Below, one piece after another: positions 32,670 through 41,150 of a DNA stretch of 64,000 nucleotides. The translations under genes and the position numbers were made by a program. This DNA is from JBBQSN01 sp963825505 (GTDB lineage: Bacteria; Actinomycetota; Actinomycetes; Actinomycetales; CAWJMD01). Where the stretch lies: contig CAWGTL010000013.1 of NCBI GenBank assembly GCA_963825505.1, positions 1 through 64,000 on the forward strand. Direction: 5' to 3'. The notes below the pieces were generated by a model. It had not been told where the DNA came from. It saw nothing but the letters and a program-made list of their open reading frames with translations, and searched no databases. How positions within the stretch are numbered: the first letter of the stretch is position 1; each line of letters begins with the position of its first letter.

Positions 32670-33432
32670 GAGCGCACCCTCGCCCCCGCCGACCCCGCAC
32701 GCAAGGACCGCGCGCCCGGCGTGGCGGACCTCCCGGGTTCCGGCGGGTGGCCGCGGGTGGCACACTCCGCGTGACCTGCCGCGGGGGTGCGGGGGCACGC
32801 TGGTCGCAGCCCGCTGGGTCCTCACCGCCGCCCACTGCGTCGAGGCCGAGGACGGCGGGGTGATCGCCCCCGCCGAGGTCGAGGTCGCCGTCGGGGCCTG
32901 GAAGCTGGCCGACATCACGCCGGCCGACCGCGTGCACGTCACCAGGGTGGTGTCGCACCCGCGCTACCGGTGGGAGGAGTCGTGGGCGGCCGGCGGCTAC
33001 GACGTGGCGCTGCTGCGCCTCGACCGCGCGCTGCCCGGCCCGTACGCCCAGCTCGCGAGCCCGGCCCAGGACGGCGCCTGGGGGCCGGGCACCACCGCCA
33101 CGGTCGTCGGCTGGGGCACCAAGGAGTCCGGCACCCCCAAGTACGCCCGGGTGCTGCGCCAGACCGAGGTGCCGGTGGTCGCCGGCCCCACCTGCGCGGG
33201 CGTCTACCCCGAGCTGCACGGACCGAGCACCCTGTGCGCGGGGTGGCTGGAGACCGGCGGCCGCGACGCCTGCCAGGGCGACTCCGGCGGCCCGCTGTGG
33301 GTACCGGTGCGGGGCACCTGGCGGCAGGTCGGCGTCGTCAGCGGCGGCGTCGGCTGCGCCGAGCCCGGCCACCCCGGCACCTACGGCGACGTCCGCGGCC
33401 TGCACGACTGGATCCTCACCCGGATCGGCTGA
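32668..33432 (+). CDS. Trypsin-like serine protease (S1), N-terminally truncated
   Basis: The catalytic domain is well preserved. GCGGTLVAARWVLTAAHC holds the His, GGYDVALLRLD the Asp and DACQGDSGGPLW the Ser. The domain begins just before the GCGGTL strand, so the Ile-Val-Gly-Gly activation segment is missing and no signal peptide exists. The only in-frame ATG (32668) gives about 40 residues that are antisense to xerC and rich in Pro, Arg and Thr. A secreted protease that lost its 5' end is the simplest reading. The end overlaps dprA by 17 bases. Confidence 0.7.
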   Translation: MSAPSPPPTPHARTARPAWRTSRVPAGGRGWHTPRDLPRGCGGTLVAARWVLTAAHCVEAEDGGVIAPAEVEVAVGAWKLADITPADRVHVTRVVSHPRYRWEESWAAGGYDVALLRLDRALPGPYAQLASPAQDGAWGPGTTATVVGWGTKESGTPKYARVLRQTEVPVVAGPTCAGVYPELHGPSTLCAGWLETGGRDACQGDSGGPLWVPVRGTWRQVGVVSGGVGCAEPGHPGTYGDVRGLHDWILTRIG

Positions 33433-34624
33433 GCCGCCCACCCGCACGACGCCACACCCGGCGGCCGTCGCCGTCGACGTCGCCCTCGGCCAGCGCGAGA
33501 AGCTCGAGCCGCCCGATCGCGGCCTGGACGGCACCGGGCGCGAGACCGGCGACCACCGCGAGCTGCTCCGGCGTGGCCCACCGGCGGGGTGCCAGCGCCT
33601 CGTACACCTGCAGGTCGGGGCCGGTCAGGTCGTCGTGCGGGCGGCGCGGCACCACCGGGGCCGCCGGGAAGAACTCCCCCACCGCGCTCGCGAGCTCGAC
33701 CACCTCCTGCGCGTCGGTGACGCACACCGCGCCGGTCTCGCGCAGCAGCCGGTGGCAGCCCGCGGACGACGCCGCCGTGACCGGGCCGGGGACCGCGCCG
33801 AGGGGCCGCCCGAGCCGGACCGCGTGCCGCGCGGTGCTGAGCGCACCCGACCGCCACGCCGCCTCCACCACCACGGTGGCGCCCGCGAGCGCGGCGATCA
33901 GGCGGTTGCGCTCGAGGAACCGCCACCGGGTGGGGTCGGCGCCGGGCGCGCTCTCCGAGACGAGCAGCCCCGAGCCCGCCACCTGGTCGAGCAACCGCTC
34001 GTGGCTGCGCGGGTAGGCCCGGTCGACACCGCACGCCAGCACGCACACCGTGACCCCGCCGGCGGCCAGCGCGCCGCTGTGCGCCGCGGCGTCGATGCCG
34101 AACGCGCCGCCGGAGACCACCGCCAGGTCGTGCCCGGCGACACCGGCGGCGAGGTCCTGCGCCACGTGCCGCCCGTACGGCGAGGCCGCCCGGGCGCCGA
34201 CGAGGGCGACCGAGCGGGCCAGCGCCCGCAGGTCCCCGCTCCCCCGCACCCACAGGCAGCTCGGCGCCTGCTCGTCGAGGTCGGCGAGGGCGGCGGGCCA
34301 CTCGTCGTCCGCCGGGACCACCAGGCGGCCACCGGCGGCGGTGACCGTGTCGACGTCGCGGCGCGGGTCGGCGTGGACGGCTCGCACCCGCCACCGCTCG
34401 GCGGCCTCGGCGAGCGCGACCCGGACGGCGGCCGGGCGCTCGTCCGGCCGCGCCGGAAGCGGCAGCGGCGCTCCGGCCAGCACGTGCCGCAACGCCTCCG
34501 CGGGACCGAGCCGGGCCGCCACCCGGCCACCCACCCGGTCGGTGGGCTCGACCACCCGGCTCCATGCGGCCCGGGCCAGCCGGTCGTCGTCGACCCAGGC
34601 GGGCACCGCGGCGCTGGCGTTCAC
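33416..34624 (-). CDS. dprA: DNA-processing protein DprA
   Basis: A 402-residue protein that loads RecA on single-stranded DNA taken up in transformation. The Rossmann-like core has VALVGARAASPYGRHVA, SGGAFGIDAAAHSGAL and the RFLERNRLIAALAGATVVVEA region, shown in part. An N-terminal SAM-like domain (1-110) and a C-terminal winged helix (about 330-395, RRWATPEQLAVVAGL) complete the long form. GTG 34624 overlaps the comM stop (GTGA). Core uptake genes (comEA/EC) are not in the window. Confidence 0.94.
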   Translation of the reverse strand: MNASAAVPAWVDDDRLARAAWSRVVEPTDRVGGRVAARLGPAEALRHVLAGAPLPLPARPDERPAAVRVALAEAAERWRVRAVHADPRRDVDTVTAAGGRLVVPADDEWPAALADLDEQAPSCLWVRGSGDLRALARSVALVGARAASPYGRHVAQDLAAGVAGHDLAVVSGGAFGIDAAAHSGALAAGGVTVCVLACGVDRAYPRSHERLLDQVAGSGLLVSESAPGADPTRWRFLERNRLIAALAGATVVVEAAWRSGALSTARHAVRLGRPLGAVPGPVTAASSAGCHRLLRETGAVCVTDAQEVVELASAVGEFFPAAPVVPRRPHDDLTGPDLQVYEALAPRRWATPEQLAVVAGLAPGAVQAAIGRLELLALAEGDVDGDGRRVWRRAGGRLSRSG

Positions 34625-36168
34625 GCCGCCGCCTCGGCGTGCTGGCGCATCAGCAGCGCACGACCCAGGTGGTCCGACCCGGGCCGAGGCGCCCCCTCGA
34701 GGTCGGCGAGCGTCCACCCGATCCGCAGCACCCGGTCGTACCCGCGCAGGGTGAGGGTCCCGCGGTCGAGGGCGCCGTCGAGCGCCGCCGTCGAGGGCCG
34801 CGGGAGCCGCCAGCGGGACCGCAGCGCCGGCCCCGGTGCCGCCCCGTTCGTCTTCCACCCCGTGCCCCGCCACCGCTCGCGCTGCGCGGCGCGCGCCCGG
34901 GCGACCCGGGCCGCCACGGTGGCGGTGTCCTCTCCCGGCTCCAGGGCGACCTGGTCGAGCGGCACCGGCAGCAGCTCGACCTGCAGGTCGACGCGGTCGA
35001 GCAGCGGTCCGCTGAGCTTGGCCTGGTAGGTCGTCTTCTGCAGGGCCGTGCACCGGCAGCGGCGGCCCTTGCCGACCGACCAGCCGCACGGGCAGGGGTT
35101 GGCGGCCAGCACGAGCAGGAACTGCGCCGGGAAGACGACGGTCCCGCGCGAGCGCGCGAGCACCAGGCGGCCGGACTCCAGCGGCTGCCGCAGCGCCTCG
35201 ATCACGGTGCGGGAGAACTCCGGCGTCTCGTCGAGGAACAGCACGCCGTGGTGGGCCCGGCTGGCGGCACCGGGCGCGGCGACGCCGCTGCCGCCGCCGA
35301 TGACCGCCGCGGCGGACGCGCTGTGGTGCGGGCTCTCGAACGGTGGCCGCCGGACCAGACCGCGGCTGGGATCGAGCGCCCCGACCACCGAGTGCACGGC
35401 GGTGACCTCTACCGCGTCCTCCTCGTCGAGGTCGGGCAGCAGGCCCGGCAGCCGCGACGCGAGCATCGTCTTGCCGGCGCCGGGCGGCCCGAACAGCAGC
35501 AGGTGGTGCGCCCCGGCGGCCGCGACCTCCAGCGCGGCCCGGCCGGTGGCCTGGCCGGCGACGTCGCGCAGGTCGGGCACCGGCGGGGCGGGAGGGAGCG
35601 TGACCGGCGGCAGCGGCACCGGCCGCACGTCGCGGTCGACGTCGACCTGGCCGCCGTGGGCCCGCAGCACGTCGGCCAACCCGGCGGCCGGCACGACCTC
35701 GGCGCCGGGGACCAGCCGCGCCTCGGCGCAGTTCGCGTGCGGGACGACGACCCGGGTCCTGCCGCCCCGGACGGCGGCGAGCACCACCGGGAGGACGCCG
35801 GCCACCGGTCGCAGCCGGCCGTCGAGGCCGAGCTCGCCGACGTGCACCGTGCTCTCGGCCGAGGTGCGGTCGAGCTTCCCCAGCGCCGCCAGGACGGCGA
35901 CCGCGATCGCGGCGTCGAAGCCGGAGCCCGCCTTGGGCAGCGACGCCGGAGTCAGGTTGACCGTGAGCCGGTGCGGCGGCAGGACGACGCCGCAGCCCGC
36001 CAGAGCCGCCCGCACCCGGTCGCGCGCCTCCTGCAACGACCGGTCGAGGGTGCCCACCATGGCGAACCCCGGGACGCCGGCGCCGACGTGCGCCTCCACC
36101 TCGACCTGGTGCGCGGCGAAACCGACCAGCGCCATCGCGCTCGTCCGGCCGAGGCCGAGCTCGCTCAC
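34621..36168 (-). CDS. comM: YifB family Mg chelatase-like AAA ATPase (ComM)
   Basis: A 515-residue hexameric helicase-like ATPase linked to branch migration in natural transformation. The N-terminal LonC-like domain (about 1-170) has PAGFAMVGTL-like VPGFAMVGTLDRS and NLTPASLPKAGSGFD. Walker A is LLFGPPGAGKTML (about 225), Walker B GVLFLDETPEF and the Cys cluster NPCPCGW with RCRCT. The C-terminal Mg_chelatase domain follows with LLDRVDLQVE. GTG 36168 overlaps the yraN stop. Confidence 0.94.
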   Translation of the reverse strand: MSELGLGRTSAMALVGFAAHQVEVEAHVGAGVPGFAMVGTLDRSLQEARDRVRAALAGCGVVLPPHRLTVNLTPASLPKAGSGFDAAIAVAVLAALGKLDRTSAESTVHVGELGLDGRLRPVAGVLPVVLAAVRGGRTRVVVPHANCAEARLVPGAEVVPAAGLADVLRAHGGQVDVDRDVRPVPLPPVTLPPAPPVPDLRDVAGQATGRAALEVAAAGAHHLLLFGPPGAGKTMLASRLPGLLPDLDEEDAVEVTAVHSVVGALDPSRGLVRRPPFESPHHSASAAAVIGGGSGVAAPGAASRAHHGVLFLDETPEFSRTVIEALRQPLESGRLVLARSRGTVVFPAQFLLVLAANPCPCGWSVGKGRRCRCTALQKTTYQAKLSGPLLDRVDLQVELLPVPLDQVALEPGEDTATVAARVARARAAQRERWRGTGWKTNGAAPGPALRSRWRLPRPSTAALDGALDRGTLTLRGYDRVLRIGWTLADLEGAPRPGSDHLGRALLMRQHAEAAA

Positions 36169-36530
36169 GCGACGTCCCGCAGGTGCTGCAGCAGCGCGGG
36201 GCGGTCGCGCCGGAACACCACGGCGACGACGTCGACCCGGACCGTCGCGACCCCGGCGTGCTCGGGGTGCGCGGCGAGGAACGCCGCGCACAGCCGTCGC
36301 AGCCGCGCCGCCTTCGCCTGCGTCACCGCCTCGGCCGGGTGCCCCTGACCCAGCGAGCTGCGCGCCTTGACCTCGACGACCACCAGCTCGCCGTCACCGC
36401 GCGCCACGACGTCGAGCTCGCCTTGACGGCACCTCCAGTTGCGCGCCACCACCTGCAACCCGCAGCGGCGCAGGTAGGCCGCCGCCACCGCCTCGCCCCG
36501 CTGCCCCAGCTCCCGCCGCGTCGTCCGCAC
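36165..36530 (-). CDS. YraN family protein (UPF0102)
   Basis: A 121-residue protein with a restriction-nuclease-like core. GQRGEAVAAAYLRRCGLQVVARN is the usual opening, followed by RQGELDVVARGDGELVVVEVKARSS with the Glu, Asp, Glu-x-Lys arrangement of such folds. The biochemical role is not known. GTG 36530 gives the typical length. It sits between rnhB-DUF2469 and comM as in many bacteria. Confidence 0.9.
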   Translation of the reverse strand: MRTTRRELGQRGEAVAAAYLRRCGLQVVARNWRCRQGELDVVARGDGELVVVEVKARSSLGQGHPAEAVTQAKAARLRRLCAAFLAAHPEHAGVATVRVDVVAVVFRRDRPALLQHLRDVA

Positions 36531-36599
36531 CCGGCACCACCTCCCGGTGCCTGACGGTGCCCGCGCACGGCGACAGCACGCCCGGCCCAAGCCGCCGGC

Positions 36600-36635
36600 T
36601 GTGGACACGACCGCCTGGAGCGGGCCTGTGGACGG
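36600..36635. promoter_or_regulatory. Second pair of DnaA-box-like sites
   Basis: TGTGGACAC (36600-36608) and TGTGGACGG (36627-36635) are in the 137-bp gap between yraN and DUF2469. The second matches the relaxed DnaA box on the minus strand and the first deviates at one position. The rest of the gap shows no other element. Confidence 0.25.
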
Positions 36636-36667
36636 CGGGAGGTGCCGCGCCGGATCAGCCGCCGGCG

Positions 36668-36991
36668 TCAGCCCGCGAAGCCCTCCGGCTTCGGGACCTC
36701 CAGGTCGCTCTTGGCGAGCTCCTCGACGTTGACGTCCTTGAACGTCACCACGCGCACCGACTTCACGAACCGCGCCGAGCGGTAGACGTCCCAGACCCAG
36801 GCGTCGGTGAGGGTGAGCTCGAAGTAGACCTCGCCGTCGGCGTTGCGCGGGACGACGTCGACCGCGTTCGCCAGGTAGAACCGGCGCTCGGTCTCGACCA
36901 CGTAGGTGAACAGCCCGACGACGTCGCGGTACTCGCGGTAGAGCGCGAGCTCCATCTCGGTCTCGTAGTTGTCGAGGTCCTCGGCGCTCAT
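36668..36991 (-). CDS. DUF2469 family protein
   Basis: A 107-residue acidic protein conserved in actinobacteria. MSAEDLDNYETEMELALYREYRDVVGLFTYVVETERRFYLAN (seen in parts) is its signature, followed by YFELTLTDAWVWDVYR. It is almost always downstream of rnhB, and its function is unknown. ATG 36991 overlaps the rnhB stop by 4 bases. Confidence 0.93.
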   Translation of the reverse strand: MSAEDLDNYETEMELALYREYRDVVGLFTYVVETERRFYLANAVDVVPRNADGEVYFELTLTDAWVWDVYRSARFVKSVRVVTFKDVNVEELAKSDLEVPKPEGFAG

Positions 36992-37785
36992 CGGAGTATC
37001 GGCTCCTCGGTTCTCGGCACGGCCTCGGTCGGGGGGATCAGCTCGGCCGTCCCGCCCGGGTGGTGGTCGGGGTCCATCATGCCGGGCAGGCTCCACGTCT
37101 GCCGGTGCTGGGTGCACGGACCGAGCCGGTCGAGCGCCGCGGCGTGCGCGGGAGCGCTGTAGCCCTTGTTGACCTCCCACCCGTAGCCGGGGTGGGTGCG
37201 CGCGTGCCCGAGCATCAGCCCGTCGCGCTCGGTCTTGGCCAGCACCGACGCGGCGGCCACGGCGGCGCAGCGCAGGTCGGCCTTGATCATCGTCCGCACC
37301 ACCGGGCCGTCGGCCCAGGCGTCGACGGCGTCCCAGCCGTCCCACTCCTGCGCGACCGGGTCCACCGCCTCGAGCGGGACGTCGAACAGCGTCGGCTGCG
37401 GCGGGCTGTACCAGTCGTGGTTGCCGTCGAGCAGCACCAGCGACGGCGAGACCGGCAGCTGGGCCATCGCGCGCCGGCCGGCCAGCCGCAGCGCCCGCAT
37501 GATGCCGATCTCGTCGATCTCCCACGCCTGCGCGTGCCCGACGGCCCAGGCCGGCGCCCACCGGCGCACCCGCGGGGCCAGGCGCGCGCGGGCCAGCGGC
37601 GTCAGCAGCTTGGAGTCGCGCAGTCCCACCGGCGCCGAGCGGGTCGCGAGGTCGACCACCACCACGCCGACGGTGACGGGTCCGGCCAGCGCGCCGCGGC
37701 CCACCTCGTCCATCCCCGCGACCAGGGCGTGGCCCTGGCGCAGGTAGGCGCGCTCGGCACGCAGCGTGGGGGTGGGTCCGGCCAT
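36988..37785 (-). CDS. rnhB: Ribonuclease HII
   Basis: A 265-residue enzyme that removes ribonucleotides from DNA. The active-site carboxylates are in AGMDEVGRGALAGPV (Asp, Glu), SLVLLDGNHDW (Asp) and IKADLRCAAVAAASVLAKTERD, shown in part. THPGYGWEVNKGY is the family end motif. A 45-residue tail extends past the core. It starts 19 bases after the lepB stop. Confidence 0.95.
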   Translation of the reverse strand: MAGPTPTLRAERAYLRQGHALVAGMDEVGRGALAGPVTVGVVVVDLATRSAPVGLRDSKLLTPLARARLAPRVRRWAPAWAVGHAQAWEIDEIGIMRALRLAGRRAMAQLPVSPSLVLLDGNHDWYSPPQPTLFDVPLEAVDPVAQEWDGWDAVDAWADGPVVRTMIKADLRCAAVAAASVLAKTERDGLMLGHARTHPGYGWEVNKGYSAPAHAAALDRLGPCTQHRQTWSLPGMMDPDHHPGGTAELIPPTEAVPRTEEPILR

Positions 37786-37804
37786 CAGGGAGCAGCCGCC
37801 GGCG

Positions 37805-38572
37805 TCAGGGCGCGGGGACGTCCGCGAAGACGTCGGAGTGGTTCGACAGGGTCCCGAACCGGTCCAGCGGCCAGAACAGCAGCACCGCGCGGCCGACGAC
37901 CAGGTCGGTGGAGGCGGTGCCCCCGCCGGGCAGGTCCTGGTGGTACCGCGAGTCCTGGCTGAAGCCGCGGTTGTCGCCCATCACCCAGATCCGGCCGTCG
38001 GGCACGGTGACGTCGAAGTCCAGGGTGCTCGGCTCGGTGCCCTCGGGCAGGTAGGTCTCGTCGAGCGCCACGCCGTTGACGGTGAGGCGGCCCTCGGAGT
38101 CGCAGCACACGACGTCGTCGCCGGGCATGCCGATGACGCGCTTGATCAGGTGCTCGCCGGCGTCCTGCGGCAGCACGCCCACGAAGGTGAGGACGTCGAC
38201 CGCGACCTTCGACAGGCCCGAGCGCTGCGGGACGACCGACGGGTCGAGCCAGCCGCCCGGGTCGCGGAACACCACGACGTCGCCGCGCTCGAGGTCGAAC
38301 GGACCGGGCTCGAGCAGGCTCACGAGCACCCGGTCGTTGCGGACCAGGGTGTCCTCCATCGACTCCGACGGGATGTAGAACGCCTGCGCCAGGAAGGTCT
38401 TGATGAGCAGCGAGAGCACCAGGGCGGTGCCGACGACGATCACGCCCTCGCGCAGCGCGCCGAGCAGGCCCCCACGCCGGTGGCGCACGTGCTTGCCCTC
38501 GGCCGCCGCGGCGTCGGTCCCGTCGGACTCCTGCGCCCTCACGGTGCCCGCCTCGTCGTCGTCGGTGCTCAC
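37805..38572 (-). CDS. lepB: Signal peptidase I (first copy)
   Basis: A 255-residue type I signal peptidase that cleaves exported preproteins outside the membrane. A polar N-terminal 38 residues precede one membrane helix (VIVVGTALVLSLLIKTFLA). The catalytic Ser is in YIPSESMEDTL and Lys in HLIKRVIGMPGD. The C-terminal box is WVMGDNRGFSQDSRY. GTG 38572 overlaps the stop of the second lepB by 4 bases. The two copies differ enough to have distinct substrates. Confidence 0.94.
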   Translation of the reverse strand: MSTDDDEAGTVRAQESDGTDAAAAEGKHVRHRRGGLLGALREGVIVVGTALVLSLLIKTFLAQAFYIPSESMEDTLVRNDRVLVSLLEPGPFDLERGDVVVFRDPGGWLDPSVVPQRSGLSKVAVDVLTFVGVLPQDAGEHLIKRVIGMPGDDVVCCDSEGRLTVNGVALDETYLPEGTEPSTLDFDVTVPDGRIWVMGDNRGFSQDSRYHQDLPGGGTASTDLVVGRAVLLFWPLDRFGTLSNHSDVFADVPAP

Positions 38573-39165
38573 CGCTGCGCCCCCTCGTGCCTGCCGCCGG
38601 CACCGTGCGCGCCCGCCCCCGGCATTGTGCCCGGTAGACCGATCACGGCCACCATCCGGCCCGCCACCTGCTCGACCGGGACCATCCCGCCGCGCGGGTC
38701 GCCGAGGTGCGCCCGCGAGTCGGCGGAGTCGCTGCGGTGGTCGCCCATCACCCACAGCGCGCCCTCGGGGACCACGACCTCGAACTCGCGCTCGCTCGGC
38801 ACGTCGCCCGGGTAGAGGTAGTCCTCCTCGAGCGGGACGCCGTCCACGAGCAGCCGGCCCTGGTCGTCGCAGCAGGTCACGCGATCCCCGCCCACGCCGA
38901 TCACGCGCTTGACGAAGTGGTGCCCGCCCACGGGGAAGCCGAGCCAGGAGGCGGCCTCCTCGGCGGCGGCGACGGCCGGTGGCGGGTCGGGATCGAAGGA
39001 GAAGACGCCGCGGCCGTCGAAGACGACGACGTCGCCGCGCTCCGGCTCGCCGTGCGGCACCAGCACCAGCACCCGGTCGCCGGGCTCCAGCAGCGGCTCC
39101 ATCGAGGCGCTGGGGATCGAGTAGACCTGGAGCAGCAGCCCGCGGACCAGGGCGTGCACCACCAC
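38569..39165 (-). CDS. lepB: Signal peptidase I (second copy), start uncertain
   Basis: A second type I signal peptidase, about 198 residues from GTG 39165. The catalytic Ser is in YSIPSASMEPLLEPGD and Lys in HHFVKRVIGVGGD, with WVMGDHRSDSADSRAH at the end. From GTG 39165 only half of the N-terminal membrane helix is kept (VVVHALVRGLLLQVYSIP). The frame stays open upstream and encodes a full helix (SLLLVLAVVVV), with CTG 39249 as the only sensible far start. That longer form would translate through a hairpin at 39200-39230. Confidence 0.88.
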   Translation of the reverse strand: MVVHALVRGLLLQVYSIPSASMEPLLEPGDRVLVLVPHGEPERGDVVVFDGRGVFSFDPDPPPAVAAAEEAASWLGFPVGGHHFVKRVIGVGGDRVTCCDDQGRLLVDGVPLEEDYLYPGDVPSEREFEVVVPEGALWVMGDHRSDSADSRAHLGDPRGGMVPVEQVAGRMVAVIGLPGTMPGAGAHGAGGRHEGAQR

Positions 39166-39199
39166 GACGGCCAGGACGAGCAGCAGGCTCTCACGCAGG

Positions 39200-39230
39200 A
39201 GCCCCCGACCGCCGGTGGCGGTCGGGGGCT
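39200..39230 (-). terminator. Hairpin downstream of rplS
   Basis: A perfect 14-bp stem AGCCCCCGACCGCC (39200-39213) pairs with 39217-39230 around GGT. It starts 41 bases after the rplS stop and probably ends the rplS message. It overlaps the possible 5' coding part of the second lepB. Confidence 0.75.
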
Positions 39231-39270
39231 GCGGCGTGGTGCTGGACAGCTGCGCTACTGGGAGGAGGGG

Positions 39271-39630
39271 TCAGCGCGCGACGGGGGTGTCGCGCTTCTC
39301 CTTGATCTTCGCGGCCTTGCCGCGCAGGTTCCGCAGGTAGTAGAGCTTCGCGCGGCGGACGTCGCCGCGGGTGACGATCTCGACCTTGTCCAGGATCGGG
39401 GAGTGCACCGGGAAGGTGCGCTCGACGCCGACGCCGAAGCTGACCTTGCGGACCGAGAAGGTCTCGCGGACGCCGCCACCCTGGCGGCGGATGACGACGC
39501 CCTGGAAGACCTGGACGCGCGAGCGGGTGCCCTCGACGACCTTGACGTGGACCTTGACGGTGTCGCCGGGACGGAAGTCCGGGACGTCCTCGCGGAGCGA
39601 GGCTGCGTCGACGTTGTCCAGGATGTGCAT
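39271..39630 (-). CDS. rplS: 50S ribosomal protein L19
   Basis: A 119-residue protein at the subunit interface. RPGDTVKVHVKVVEGTRSRVQVFQGVVI (in part), RKVSFGVGVERTFPVHSP and RRAKLYYLRNLRGKAAKIKE define the family. ATG 39630 gives the normal N-terminus MHILDNVDAASL and has a GGGAGAG ribosome site. The 174-bp gap upstream (39631-39804) holds a long inverted repeat and the likely promoter. Confidence 0.96.
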   Translation of the reverse strand: MHILDNVDAASLREDVPDFRPGDTVKVHVKVVEGTRSRVQVFQGVVIRRQGGGVRETFSVRKVSFGVGVERTFPVHSPILDKVEIVTRGDVRRAKLYYLRNLRGKAAKIKEKRDTPVAR

Positions 39631-39748
39631 GAGGTGTCGCTCTCCCGCTGGTGCCACAGGTCACCGGCGCGCTGGTCGGGGGCCCGCGAGGGCCGTCCGA
39701 GACTGACGGTCAGGGTTCGTGCCGTTCCGGCCGTTCGCACCGCTCGCC

Positions 39749-39803
39749 CCCTGTGGCAGGGGCCGTGCGCGGCCGCAGCACGACGGGCCAGTCTGCCACA
39801 GGG
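39749..39803 (-). promoter_or_regulatory. Long inverted repeat between trmD and rplS
   Basis: CCCTGTGGCAG (39749-39759) and its exact complement (39793-39803) are 33 bases apart, and the interval has further pairing (GGCCGTGC with GCACGACGGGCC, imperfect). It begins 1 base beyond the trmD stop. It can act as terminator for rpsP-trmD. On the minus strand GGCAGACTGG within it also looks like an rplS -10 region (CAGACT), so terminator and promoter may overlap. Confidence 0.55.
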
Positions 39804-39804
39804 C

Positions 39805-40584
39805 TCACTCCGCGAGGAAATCCTCGATCACGGTGCGGATCGCGGCGCGGTCGTGCTCGTCGAGCGAGGCCGGGTCGAGGGCGGCCAGCAGGTCCGGGCG
39901 CCGGGCGGCGGTGCGCCGCAGCTGCTCGTCGCGGCGCCAGCGCTCCACCCGTCCGTGGTGGCCCGAGCGGAGGACGGCGGGCACGTCCAGGCCACGCCAG
40001 GACTCCGGCTTGGTGTACACGGGGTGCTCGAGCAGCCCGTCGGCGTGCGACTCCTCCACCAGGGAGGCCGGGTTGCCGACCACGCCGGGCAGCAGCCGTC
40101 CGACCGCCTCGACGACGGCGAGCACCGCGACCTCTCCTCCGTTGAGGACGTAGTCACCCAGGCTCACCGGCGTCACGCGGCCGCGCGCCGCGGCGTCGTC
40201 GAGCACCCGCTCGTCGATGCCCTCGTAGCGCCCGCAGGCGAACGCCAGCCAGGGGTCCTCTGCCAGCTCGTGGGCCATCGCCTGGGTCAGCACGCGCCCC
40301 GCGGGGCTCGGCACCAGCAGGTGCGGCACGGCCTGCGGGCCGAGCGCGGCGCGGCCCCGCGAGAGCACGTGGTCGAGCGCCTCGCCCCACGGCTCGGGAC
40401 GCATCACCATGCCGGCGCCGCCGCCGTACGGGGTGTCGTCGACCGTGCGGTGCCGGTCGTGGGCGAAGTCGCGCAGGTCGTGGACGTGCACGTCCAGCAG
40501 GCCGGTCCCCGCGGCCCGCCCGAGCAGCGACAGCCGCAGCGGGGCGAGGTACTCGGGGAAGATCGAGACGACGTCGACGCGCAC
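39805..40584 (-). CDS. trmD: tRNA (guanine37-N1)-methyltransferase
   Basis: A 259-residue SPOUT enzyme that makes m1G37 in tRNA, preventing frameshifts. DVVSIFPEYL opens the chain. The trefoil knot holds DDTPYGGGAGMVM, GRYEGIDERV and SLGDYVLNGGEVAVL, and HPVYTKPESW follows. The C-terminal domain is of normal length. It starts 9 bases after the rimM stop. Confidence 0.97.
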   Translation of the reverse strand: MRVDVVSIFPEYLAPLRLSLLGRAAGTGLLDVHVHDLRDFAHDRHRTVDDTPYGGGAGMVMRPEPWGEALDHVLSRGRAALGPQAVPHLLVPSPAGRVLTQAMAHELAEDPWLAFACGRYEGIDERVLDDAAARGRVTPVSLGDYVLNGGEVAVLAVVEAVGRLLPGVVGNPASLVEESHADGLLEHPVYTKPESWRGLDVPAVLRSGHHGRVERWRRDEQLRRTAARRPDLLAALDPASLDEHDRAAIRTVIEDFLAE

Positions 40585-40593
40585 GGCGACGAC

Positions 40594-41097
40594 CTAGAGC
40601 TCGTCGAGCAGGCCGGCCGGCGGGTCGACGACGACCCGGCCGCCGGGCACGTCGACCTGCGGCACCAGGGCCGCGACGAACGGCACGCGCGCGGTGCGCC
40701 GGTCGGTGAGCCGCAGCACGAGCAGGTCCTGGGCGGTGCCGTGCTCGACGCCGACGACCTCGCCGAGCCGCTGCCCGCCGGTGTCCTCGGCGACCAGGCC
40801 GACGAGCTGGTGGTCGTACCAGGCGTCCTCCTCGTCGTCCTCGACCGCCTCGCCGAGCAGCAGCACCCCGCGCAGGCCCTCGGCCGCGGTGCGGTCCGGG
40901 ACCTCCTCGAAGGTCAGCAGGATCTTCCCGTTGTGGTCACGCACGGTCTCGATCGTGAGTGGGCCGGCCGACCCCGGGTCGGTCTCCAGCAGGGCGCCCG
41001 GGACGAACCGGCCGTCGGGGTCGTCGGTGCGGACCTCGACGCTGACCTCGCCGTGGATGCCGTGGGGGCGGCCCACGCGGGCGACGACGAGCTGCAC
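40594..41097 (-). CDS. rimM: 16S rRNA-processing protein RimM
   Basis: A 167-residue 30S maturation factor. ARVGRPHGIHGEVSVEV is the N-terminal signature, and the PRC-barrel half has WYDHQLVGL, LGEVVGVEHGTAQDLLVL and VDPPAGLLDEL. GTG 41097 has a strong GAAGGAGG ribosome site. The 115-bp gap upstream holds a triple 8-bp repeat and a hairpin. Confidence 0.95.
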   Translation of the reverse strand: MQLVVARVGRPHGIHGEVSVEVRTDDPDGRFVPGALLETDPGSAGPLTIETVRDHNGKILLTFEEVPDRTAAEGLRGVLLLGEAVEDDEEDAWYDHQLVGLVAEDTGGQRLGEVVGVEHGTAQDLLVLRLTDRRTARVPFVAALVPQVDVPGGRVVVDPPAGLLDEL

Positions 41098-41110
41098 GGC
41101 GGTCCTCCTT

Positions 41111-41134
41111 CGCTGGGTCGCTGGGTCGCTGGGT
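41111..41134 (-). repeat. Three tandem copies of an 8-bp unit ahead of rimM
   Basis: CGCTGGGT is repeated three times without gaps, ending just upstream of the rimM ribosome site. It could vary the distance between the hairpin and the ribosome site by slippage. No role is known. Confidence 0.7.
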
Positions 41135-41150
41135 CGATCCGGTTGCGGCG

